Below are positions 1-6,963 of a stretch of DNA of 64,000 bases, piece after piece. Source of the DNA: Sphingobium cyanobacteriorum (GTDB lineage Bacteria; Pseudomonadota; Alphaproteobacteria; Sphingomonadales; Sphingomonadaceae); contig NZ_JAUQOM010000003.1 in assembly GCF_030580935.1 (NCBI RefSeq), positions 248,001-312,000 of the forward strand, read 5' to 3'. Both the position numbers and the translations under genes were made by a program. The notes under the pieces are model-generated. The model was not told the origin of the DNA. It saw only the letters and a program-made list of their open reading frames with translations, and made no database searches. How positions within the stretch are numbered: position 1 is the stretch's first letter; each line of letters starts with the position of its first letter.

Positions 1-50
1 ATTTTGGTGAAGGTAGCGGCGGGAAGTCGGTCGCCCTTGCTGATGGTCAT
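1..50 (-). CDS. Peroxiredoxin, 5' end only (runs off the window)
   Basis: Only the first 16 codons are visible. They read MTISKGDRLPAATFTK, which matches the N-terminus of the AhpC/TSA-like peroxiredoxins of the Prx5 (glutathione/glutaredoxin-dependent) group. These reduce peroxides in the cytosol with a peroxidatic cysteine that would lie beyond the window edge. AGGAG lies 8 nt upstream of the ATG at 50-48. A second in-frame ATG at 56-54 sits only 2 nt from that AGGAG and is less likely. The call rests on this short N-terminal resemblance alone. Confidence 0.6.
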   Translation of the reverse strand, partial: MTISKGDRLPAATFTK

Positions 51-195
51 GATCATATCTCCTGGCCTTTGACCCGGCGGGAGGTCGGCGCTGGAGGCCG
101 CTCTGTCAAGACGCGGCCGGGCGAATATGGCGCGCCGCGCGATGATTGCGGTCGCGCGTGCTTGGCAAGCCCGGTCGGTGGCCTATATTCGCCGC

Positions 196-756
196 ATGGA
201 CCAGACGCGATTTTATGGCGGGCATTTCCTGCTTGCCCTTCCCGGCATGGAGGACATGCGGTTCGATCATTCGGTGGTGGCGCTGTGCGTCCATGACGAC
301 AATGGCGCGCTGGGCATCGCGGTGGGGGAGGAAATAGAGGGGGTGAGCTTTCGCACCCTGCTGGACAGTTTCGACATCGACGGCGCGAATGTCCCCGATG
401 TGCCGGTGCTGCGCGGCGGGCCGGTGGAGCCGCGACGGGGCTTCGTGCTGCATTCGCTCGATTGGGGCGGGCAGGATATGATCGATGTCGGGGGGCGCTG
501 GGGCCTTTCGGGATCGCTCGACATATTGAAGGCGATCGCCGAAGGGCGGGGCCCAAGCCGCTACCTGATCGCGCTGGGCTATGCCGGATGGGGCGCGGGA
601 CAGTTGGAGCAGGAGATGCGGGGCGAAAGCTGGTTTCTGGCGGATGCCGACGCGGACCTGCTGTTCGACACGCCCGCGCGGCGCAAATGGGCGGCGGCCT
701 TCGCCGCGTCCGGGGTCGATTCGGCGCATCTGGTGAGCGGGGCAGGATCGGCCTGA
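196..756 (+). CDS. YqgE/AlgH family protein (UPF0301)
   Basis: A 186-residue protein, the usual length of YqgE/AlgH proteins. The N-terminus (FYGGHFLLALPGMED) and the segment VLRGGPVEPRRGFVLHS are characteristic of the family. Members are small cytosolic proteins of unresolved biochemical role; in Pseudomonas AlgH has been linked to regulation of alginate. The open frame extends upstream to 127, but family length and the conserved start support the ATG at 196. It is divergent from the peroxiredoxin gene and 134 bp upstream of ahcY, separated by an inverted repeat, so it is probably transcribed separately from ahcY. Confidence 0.85.
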   Translation: MDQTRFYGGHFLLALPGMEDMRFDHSVVALCVHDDNGALGIAVGEEIEGVSFRTLLDSFDIDGANVPDVPVLRGGPVEPRRGFVLHSLDWGGQDMIDVGGRWGLSGSLDILKAIAEGRGPSRYLIALGYAGWGAGQLEQEMRGESWFLADADADLLFDTPARRKWAAAFAASGVDSAHLVSGAGSA

Positions 757-771
757 GCGGCCCGCAGGCAC

Positions 772-787
772 ATAAAGAAAACTTTAT
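772..787. promoter_or_regulatory. Perfect inverted repeat upstream of ahcY (candidate operator)
   Basis: ATAAAG and CTTTAT (6-bp arms) flank AAAA. A -10-like TATATA follows at 785-790. This AT-rich palindrome stands out in GC-rich surroundings 104 bp before ahcY. S-adenosylhomocysteine hydrolase genes in Proteobacteria are often controlled by ArsR-family repressors of the methyl cycle (SahR/SamR type). This is a plausible operator for such a regulator, but the match to any known consensus was not tested. Confidence 0.4.
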
Positions 788-801
788 ATAGGGTTGCCAG
801 A

Positions 802-835
802 GGCGATGGCGGTTGGTAAGGGCCGTCCTATCGCC
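802..835 (+). promoter_or_regulatory. Possible stem in the ahcY leader
   Basis: GGCGAT (802-807) can pair with ATCGCC (830-835) across a 22-nt GC-rich loop in the leader before the ahcY GTG. I could not fit it to the SAH, SAM-II or SAM/SAH riboswitch consensus from memory, so it is recorded only as structure potential. Confidence 0.25.
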
Positions 836-890
836 ACCGTCCGGCTGACCGGCATCGGGGGCACAATTCTAAGTTAACGGAGACACGCTC

Positions 891-2309
891 GTGGCCACCG
901 CACCCGCCACCCAGGCGCAGGATTATGTGATCGCCGACATTGGCCTTGCCGCTTTTGGCCGCAAGGAAATGGACATCGCCGAAACCGAAATGCCCGGCCT
1001 GATGGCGCTGCGTGCGGAATTCGGTCCGTCGCAGCCGCTGAAAGGCGCGCGCATCACCGGGTCGCTGCACATGACGATCCAGACCGCCGTGCTGATCGAA
1101 ACGCTGACGGCGCTGGGCGCGCAGGTCCGCTGGGCAACGTGCAACATCTATTCCACGCAGGACCATGCCGCCGCCGCGATCGCCGCGTCAGGCGTGCCGG
1201 TGTTCGCCATCAAGGGCGAAACGCTGCAGGAATATTGGGATTATGTCGAGCGCATCTTCGACTGGCACACCGATGAATCGGGCGTCGCCAACATGATCTT
1301 GGACGATGGCGGCGACGCCACCATGTTCGCCCTGTGGGGCGCGCGCGTCGAAGCGGGCGAGGAACTGTTCACGCCGTCGAACGAGGAAGAGGAAATCTTC
1401 TGTTCGGTGCTCAAGCGCGTGTTGAAGGAACGCCCCGGTTTCCTGACCAAGACCGTCCAGTCGATCAAGGGCGTGTCGGAAGAAACCACCACCGGCGTCC
1501 ATCGCCTGTACGAACTGGCCAAGAAGGGCAAGCTGCCCTTCCCGGCGATCAACGTGAACGACAGCGTCACCAAGTCGAAGTTCGACAATCTCTATGGCTG
1601 CAAGGAAAGCCTGGTCGACGCGATCCGTCGCGGCACCGACGTGATGCTGGCCGGCAAGATCGCCTGCGTCGCGGGCTTTGGTGACGTTGGCAAGGGGTCC
1701 GCCGCCTCGCTCCGCAATGGCGGCGCGCGCGTGATGGTCACTGAAGTCGATCCGATCTGCGCGTTGCAGGCGGCGATGGAAGGCTATGAAGTCGTGACGA
1801 TGGAAGAGGCCGCGCCGCGCGCCGACATCTTCGTCACCGCGACCGGCAATGAAGGCGTGCTGACCGTCGATCACATGCGCGCGATGAAGAATATGGCGAT
1901 CGTGTCCAACATCGGCCATTTCGACAGCGAGATCGAGATTGCCGGCCTCGCCAACATGAAGTGGACCGAGATCAAGCCGCAGGTCGACGAAGTCGAATTC
2001 CCCGACGGCAAGAAGATCATCGTCCTGTCGAAGGGCCGTCTGGTCAACCTGGGCAACGCCACCGGCCATCCCAGCTTCGTCATGTCGGCCAGCTTCACCA
2101 ACCAGACGCTGGCGCAGATCGAGCTGTGGACCAAGAGCGAGCAGTATGGCAACGACGTCTATGTCCTGCCCAAGCATCTGGACGAAAAGGTCGCCGAACT
2201 GCATCTGGAAAAGCTGGGCGTGAAGCTGACCAAGCTGAGCCAGCGCCAGGCCGACTATATCGGCGTGCCGGTGGAAGGCCCGTTCAAGCCGGATCATTAT
2301 CGCTACTAA
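891..2309 (+). CDS. ahcY: Adenosylhomocysteinase (S-adenosyl-L-homocysteine hydrolase)
   Basis: Hydrolyses S-adenosylhomocysteine to adenosine and homocysteine in the cytosol, clearing the inhibitory by-product of SAM-dependent methylation. At 472 residues it has the full length of bacterial enzymes. The first family signature ([14 protein letters not shown], about residues 83-96) and the NAD-binding glycine loop [10 protein letters not shown] (from residue 262) are intact. The C-terminus ends in the typical KPDHYRY. The start is GTG at 891, with CGGAG about 8 nt upstream. A strong terminator follows at 2334, so the gene is monocistronic. A perfect palindrome at 772-787 may be its operator. 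Confidence 0.97.
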   Translation: MATAPATQAQDYVIADIGLAAFGRKEMDIAETEMPGLMALRAEFGPSQPLKGARITGSLHMTIQTAVLIETLTALGAQVRWATCNIYSTQDHAAAAIAASGVPVFAIKGETLQEYWDYVERIFDWHTDESGVANMILDDGGDATMFALWGARVEAGEELFTPSNEEEEIFCSVLKRVLKERPGFLTKTVQSIKGVSEETTTGVHRLYELAKKGKLPFPAINVNDSVTKSKFDNLYGCKESLVDAIRRGTDVMLAGKIACVAGFGDVGKGSAASLRNGGARVMVTEVDPICALQAAMEGYEVVTMEEAAPRADIFVTATGNEGVLTVDHMRAMKNMAIVSNIGHFDSEIEIAGLANMKWTEIKPQVDEVEFPDGKKIIVLSKGRLVNLGNATGHPSFVMSASFTNQTLAQIELWTKSEQYGNDVYVLPKHLDEKVAELHLEKLGVKLTKLSQRQADYIGVPVEGPFKPDHYRY

Positions 2310-2333
2310 GAAAGAGCGATAAGCGACGGAAAA

Positions 2334-2363
2334 GGAGGGAGGCGGAAACGCCTCCCTTTTTTC
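2334..2363 (+). terminator. Rho-independent terminator of ahcY
   Basis: GGGAGGCG, loop GAAA, CGCCTCCC (8-bp stem at 2337-2356) followed by six T residues at 2357-2362. It lies 27 bp after the ahcY stop and isolates it from the divL operon. Confidence 0.9.
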
Positions 2364-2473
2364 TTGGTGGTCTTTTTCTTGCCGGGCCGCTTCCCGATGG
2401 ACCTTTTCTGGGTTAGGCCCAGGCGACATATGAACAGGGACAGGCAGGTTCGGCGGGCCGGAGGGTGGATGTC

Positions 2474-4822
2474 ATGACGACTTTGTCCCCCTATGCCGCG
2501 ATCATATTCGGCATGGTGCTCGCCGCCTGGCTGGGCGCGGCCGTCTGGGCACTGGCCAGCGGCCAGCGGATGCGGCGCGAAGGCACGCAGGCGCAGGGCA
2601 AGCTGGACCGGCTGGCGGTGCTGATGGCGTCGGCCCCTGCGGCGCCGGTCATCATTCATCCCGATGGCCGGCTGGAGGCCGCCGATCGCCTGGCCAAATG
2701 GCTGGGCAAGCCGCGGGTGCCGACCTTCGCATCCGAACTGACCGATGCCGATGGCGGGCTGGAACCGGAGGATGCCGCCGCGCTGGCGCGCGAGATCGCG
2801 TCCGCCCAGCGCGCGGGCAAGAGCTTCGCGCTGCCGGTGCGGGGCCAGGGATCGTCCCGCCTGCTGCTGGTGCGTGGCGCGCCCGCCGGGCCGGGACTGG
2901 CCGAAAGCGGCGGCGTGGTGCTGTGGATTTTCGACGCGACCGACAGCCAGGCCGAAATTCAGGATCTGAAAAGCCATGTCGACCAGTTGCGTGACGCGCT
3001 GGAGGCGCTGGCCGGGCTGGTCGAGGCGGCGCCCTTCCCGATGTGGCATCGCACCCCCGATTTGCGCCTCAGCCTGGTCAACAGCGCCTATGTCCGTGCG
3101 GTCGATGGCGAAGATGCGGCTGATGTGATCGCCAACGGCATCGAACTGGTCGAAATGGCGGGCGGCGTCAGTCCGCAGGCCGCCGCCGCCGAAGCGGTGG
3201 CGCAGGATGCCCCGGTCGAACGGATGGTGCCCGCGACCATCGATGGCGAACGACGGACGATGCGGGTGGTCGACGTGCCGCTGGGACCGGCGGGCGTGGC
3301 CGGCTATGCGGTCGACCAGCATGAACTGGAACAGGCGCGGGTCGAACATCGCCGGCTGGAAACGGCGCAGCGCGACCTGCTCGACCGGCTTTCGGCGGGG
3401 GTGGCGCGCTTTGGGCCCGACCGGGCGCTGCGCTTCTGGAACCAGCCCTTCATCAGCCTGTTCGCCCTGCGGCAGGATGCGCTGGCCGACGCGCCTTTGT
3501 TCGAACGGGTGCTGGACCAGATGCGCGACGCGCGCCGCCTGCCCGAACATCGCGACTTTCCCGCCTGGCGCACCGAGCGGCGCAACTGGTTCCTGTCGCC
3601 CGATGCGCAGGAGGAGAATTGGCTGCTCCAGGACGGCACCCATTTGCGCGTCTATGCCCAGCCCTTGCCCGATGGCGGGCTGCTGCTGATTTTCGAGGAC
3701 CGGACCGAGCAGGTGCAATTGTCGAGCGCGCGCGACACGCTGCTGCGGGTACGGACGGCGACGTTCGACAATCTGTTCGAATCGATCGGCGTTTTTTCCG
3801 CCGATGGCCGGCTCCAGATGTGGAACAGCCGGTTCCGCACCATATGGGGCGCGGCCGAGGATCTGCTGGCGTCGCATCCGCGCATCGACGACCTGATGCG
3901 CGCGGTGCAGGGGCAACTGGCAAAGCCCCAGCAGAGCAACCTGGTGCGCGAACTGGTGCGCGCCGCCACGGTCGAGCGCAAGCAGCGGGCGGGGCATGTC
4001 GGTTTTGCCGATGGCCGGCTGTTCGAATTTGCCGCCATTCCGCTGCCCGACGGCAATGCGCTGTTCACCATGCTGGATGTGACCGACAGCCGCCGGGTCG
4101 AACAGATGCTGCGCGACCGGAACGAGGCGCTGGAGCAGGCGGACAAGGTCAAGACCGCCTTCGTCACCAATATGAGCTATGAATTGCGTACCCCGCTGAC
4201 CACCATATCGGGTTTCGCCGAGATGATGAGCGCGGGCTATGCCGGGGCGCTGAGCGAAGCGGCGCAGGGCTATGTCGACGGCATCCTGCAAAGCACGGCG
4301 CGATTGTCGATGCTGATCGACAATGTGCTGGACCTGACGCAGGGCGAGGTCGGCACGCTGGCGATCGATCATATGCCGGTCGACCTGGCCATGGTGGCGC
4401 GCGCGAGCGCGGAGCGGCTGAAACCCGAAGCGAGCGCCAAGGGCATCGATCTGGCCACCTCCTTGCAGGGGAGCCTGGGCAGCGTGCAGGGCGACGCGCG
4501 ACGCATCGGCCAGGCGATCGACCATCTGCTGGAAAATGCGATCCGCTATTGCGGCAAGGGCGCCCGCATCCTGCTCCATGGCGACGGCACGGCGGACAAG
4601 GCGCGGATCGTCGTGTCGGACAATGGCCCCGGCATCGCATCCGGGCAGCAGAAGGCGATTTTCGATCCCGCCGCCCGCGCCGATCAGGCGCGCAATGGCG
4701 GGCGGGCGGGGATCGGCCTGCCGCTGGCGCGCCAACTGGCCGAAGCGCATGGCGGCACCCTGACCCTGGTATCGCGGCCGGGGCAGGGGACGATGGCGAC
4801 GATCGAACTGCCGCGTGGCTGA
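2474..4822 (+). CDS. divL: DivL-type PAS sensor pseudo-histidine kinase
   Basis: 782 residues: one N-terminal membrane helix (about residues 8-29), a long PAS-containing region, then a HisKA-like dimerisation helix and a C-terminal ATPase fold. The H-box reads NMSYELRTPL: the phospho-acceptor histidine is replaced by tyrosine 569 (codon 4178-4180). That is the hallmark of Caulobacter DivL (Tyr550, similar length and layout), which controls the CckA-ChpT-CtrA cell-cycle relay instead of acting as an ordinary kinase. The ATP-binding boxes LLENAIRY, DNGPGI and GIGLPLA are kept. The ATG at 2474 has GGAGG 9 nt upstream; an in-frame GTG at 2465 overlaps that site. Its stop overlaps tsaE. Orthology to DivL is inferred from the Tyr, length, layout and gene order. 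Confidence 0.8.
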   Translation: MTTLSPYAAIIFGMVLAAWLGAAVWALASGQRMRREGTQAQGKLDRLAVLMASAPAAPVIIHPDGRLEAADRLAKWLGKPRVPTFASELTDADGGLEPEDAAALAREIASAQRAGKSFALPVRGQGSSRLLLVRGAPAGPGLAESGGVVLWIFDATDSQAEIQDLKSHVDQLRDALEALAGLVEAAPFPMWHRTPDLRLSLVNSAYVRAVDGEDAADVIANGIELVEMAGGVSPQAAAAEAVAQDAPVERMVPATIDGERRTMRVVDVPLGPAGVAGYAVDQHELEQARVEHRRLETAQRDLLDRLSAGVARFGPDRALRFWNQPFISLFALRQDALADAPLFERVLDQMRDARRLPEHRDFPAWRTERRNWFLSPDAQEENWLLQDGTHLRVYAQPLPDGGLLLIFEDRTEQVQLSSARDTLLRVRTATFDNLFESIGVFSADGRLQMWNSRFRTIWGAAEDLLASHPRIDDLMRAVQGQLAKPQQSNLVRELVRAATVERKQRAGHVGFADGRLFEFAAIPLPDGNALFTMLDVTDSRRVEQMLRDRNEALEQADKVKTAFVTNMSYELRTPLTTISGFAEMMSAGYAGALSEAAQGYVDGILQSTARLSMLIDNVLDLTQGEVGTLAIDHMPVDLAMVARASAERLKPEASAKGIDLATSLQGSLGSVQGDARRIGQAIDHLLENAIRYCGKGARILLHGDGTADKARIVVSDNGPGIASGQQKAIFDPAARADQARNGGRAGIGLPLARQLAEAHGGTLTLVSRPGQGTMATIELPRG

Positions 4823-5273
4823 GGCGGTGATCGACCTTGCCGGCGAGGCGGCGATGCTGGACCTGGGCCGGCGGATCGCGGGCCATGCGCGGATCGGTGA
4901 CGCGATCGCGCTGGAAGGCGGGCTGGGCGCGGGCAAGACGACGCTGGCGCGCGGCATATTGGAAGCGCTGGGGCTGGCGGGCGAGGCGCCCAGTCCGAGC
5001 TTTGCGATCGTCCAGCCCTATGACGTGCCGGAGGTGCGCCTGCCGGTCGCCCATGTCGATCTCTACCGGCTGGACGGGCCGGAGGAGGTGGAGGAACTGG
5101 CGCTGGGCGATTATCTGATGGACAGTCTGCTGATCATCGAATGGCCCGACCGGCTGGGCGATCGGTTGTGGCCTCATGCGCTGCGCCTGACCATCGAGAT
5201 GGCGGCGGACGACGCGCGGCGCTTGACAGCGGCCGTGCCGGACGCTTGGACGGAGCGATGGTCACAGATATGA
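4815..5273 (+). CDS. tsaE: tRNA threonylcarbamoyladenosine biosynthesis ATPase TsaE
   Basis: 152-residue YjeE/TsaE-family P-loop ATPase. It works with TsaB and TsaD in forming the t6A modification at position 37 of ANN-decoding tRNAs. The Walker A loop GGLGAGKTT lies at residues 35-43, followed by ILEALG. The chosen start is GTG at 4815, overlapping the divL stop by 8 bp. A second GTG at 4827 would shorten the N-terminus by four residues. Its stop overlaps the next gene, so translation of divL-tsaE-amgK-murU-addB-addA looks coupled. Confidence 0.9.
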   Translation: MAEAVIDLAGEAAMLDLGRRIAGHARIGDAIALEGGLGAGKTTLARGILEALGLAGEAPSPSFAIVQPYDVPEVRLPVAHVDLYRLDGPEEVEELALGDYLMDSLLIIEWPDRLGDRLWPHALRLTIEMAADDARRLTAAVPDAWTERWSQI

Positions 5274-6256
5274 TCCCCCCCGCCGCCGCGCCCGCCTTCC
5301 TCGCCGACGCGGGCTGGGGTCAGGCCGCCATCGTGCCGCTGGCCGGCGACGCATCCTTCCGCCGCTATTTCCGCGTGCTCGACGGCGGCCGCCGTGCGGT
5401 GCTGATGGACGCGCCGCCGCCGCATGAGGACCCGCGCCCCTTCATCGCCATCGCCGAACATCTGCTGGCCGACGGCTTTGCCGCGCCCCGGATACTGGCG
5501 CGCGACCTGGACCGGGGGCTGGTGCTGATCGAGGATTTCGGCGACCTGCGGGTCAAGGAACATCTGGACGATCAGCCTGACGCGGAACTGTCGGTCTATG
5601 CCCGCGCCATCGACCTTCTGGCCGACCTGCACCGCCTGCCCGCCGCCGATGTGCCGCCCTATGACCGGGCCGTCTATCAGCGTGAAGTCGGGTTGCTGAC
5701 CGACTGGTATTGCCCGGCGATCGGTCTGGATGTGGACGTGGATGCCTATGTCCGCGCCTGGGACGCGGTGCTGCCGCTGGTGGAGCGGTCGGCCAGCCCG
5801 ACCGTGACGGTGCTGCGCGACTATCATGCCGAAAATATCATGCTGATCGACCGGGACGGCTCGCATGGCCTGGGCCTGCTCGATTTTCAGGACGCGCTGG
5901 CGGGCCACCCGGCCTATGATCTGGTGTCGCTGTTGCAGGATGCGCGGCGCGACGTGCCGGTCGATGTGGAAGCGGCGATGCTGGCCCGGTACAAGGTCCT
6001 CGCGTCGCCGCCCGCCGATTTCGACGCCGCCTATGCGGTGCTGGGGGCGCAGCGCAACGCCAAGATCATCGGCATCTTCACCCGCCTGTGGCAGCGCGAC
6101 GGCAAGCCGCGCTACCTCTCCTTCCTGCCGCGCATGTGGGGGCTGCTGGAGCGTGATCTCGCCCATCCGGCACTGGCGCCGGTGGCCGACTGGTTCGCCG
6201 CCAATATCCCCGCCGACCAGCGCCATCATGCGCTTGCGGAGGTTGCGCCGCTATGA
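5270..6256 (+). CDS. amgK: N-acetylmuramate/N-acetylglucosamine anomeric kinase AmgK
   Basis: About 328 residues with an aminoglycoside phosphotransferase-like fold. AmgK phosphorylates the anomeric hydroxyl of MurNAc (and GlcNAc) released from recycled peptidoglycan, feeding MurU. The N-terminal GDASFRRY (residues 26-33), the Brenner-like DYHAEN (184-189) and the metal-binding DFQD (from 205) are visible. The stop overlaps murU in an ATGA, which supports the AmgK assignment over a generic phosphotransferase. The start is ambiguous: ATG at 5270 gives an ATGA overlap with tsaE, while ATG at 5258 has GGAG 2 nt upstream and would add four residues. Confidence 0.85.
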   Translation: MIPPAAAPAFLADAGWGQAAIVPLAGDASFRRYFRVLDGGRRAVLMDAPPPHEDPRPFIAIAEHLLADGFAAPRILARDLDRGLVLIEDFGDLRVKEHLDDQPDAELSVYARAIDLLADLHRLPAADVPPYDRAVYQREVGLLTDWYCPAIGLDVDVDAYVRAWDAVLPLVERSASPTVTVLRDYHAENIMLIDRDGSHGLGLLDFQDALAGHPAYDLVSLLQDARRDVPVDVEAAMLARYKVLASPPADFDAAYAVLGAQRNAKIIGIFTRLWQRDGKPRYLSFLPRMWGLLERDLAHPALAPVADWFAANIPADQRHHALAEVAPL

Positions 6257-6963
6257 TCGATACCGCGATGCTGATGGCTGCCGGGCTGGGCAAGCGGATG
6301 CGCCCGCTGACCGCCACCCGGCCCAAGCCGCTGGTCAAGGTGGCGGGCAAGCCGCTGATGGACCATGCGCTCGACCGGCTGGAAGCGGGCGGGATCAGGA
6401 AGGTCGTGGTCAATGTCCATTATCTGGCCGACACGGTCGAAGCGCATCTGAAGGCGCGCAAATGCGGGCTGGACTTCGCCATTTCGGACGAACGCGCCAG
6501 GTTGCTGGAGACGGGCGGCGGGCTGATGCGAGCGAAGGCGCTGCTGGGCGACCAGCCATTTTTCTGCGCCAACAGCGACAATCTGTGGATCGACGGACCG
6601 CAGGAAACGCTGGGCGTGATGCGGCGGTTGTGGAACCCGGCGCAGATGGACGCGCTGCTGCTGCTGGTGCCGCTGGCGCGCGCGAACTGCCATAGCGGGC
6701 CAGGCGATTTCCATATGGCCGCCGATGGCCGGCTGAGCCGGCGCAAGACCGCCCATGTCGCGCCATTCGTGTTTACCGGGGTACAGATCATGTCGCCCGC
6801 GCTGCTGGTCGATCCGCCGGACGACGTGTTTTCGACCAACATCTTCTGGAACCGCGCGATCGAGGCCGGGCGGCTCTACGGCGTGTCGCATCCGGGGCTG
6901 TGGTTCGACGTGGGCACGCCCAAGGCCATTCCGGTGGTGGAGTCGATGCTCGCTTATGGGTGA
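6253..6963 (+). CDS. murU: N-acetylmuramate-1-phosphate uridylyltransferase MurU
   Basis: 236-residue sugar-1-phosphate nucleotidyltransferase with the signature LMAAGLGKRMRPLT near the N-terminus and RPKPLVKVAGKPL just after. In the AmgK-MurU salvage route it makes UDP-MurNAc directly, bypassing MurA and so the fosfomycin-sensitive step. The pairing with amgK (ATGA overlap) distinguishes it from mannose- or glucose-1-phosphate transferases of the same fold. Its end overlaps addB by 8 bp. Confidence 0.87.
   Translation: MIDTAMLMAAGLGKRMRPLTATRPKPLVKVAGKPLMDHALDRLEAGGIRKVVVNVHYLADTVEAHLKARKCGLDFAISDERARLLETGGGLMRAKALLGDQPFFCANSDNLWIDGPQETLGVMRRLWNPAQMDALLLLVPLARANCHSGPGDFHMAADGRLSRRKTAHVAPFVFTGVQIMSPALLVDPPDDVFSTNIFWNRAIEAGRLYGVSHPGLWFDVGTPKAIPVVESMLAYG

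Noticed and set aside
780..890. SAM or SAH riboswitch before ahcY
   Set aside because: The leader folds but lacks the conserved cores of SAH, SAM-II and SAM/SAH riboswitches as I know them.
2306..4957. 883-codon minus-strand frame opposite divL
   Set aside because: No recognisable motif, overlaps two well-supported genes and the ahcY terminator.
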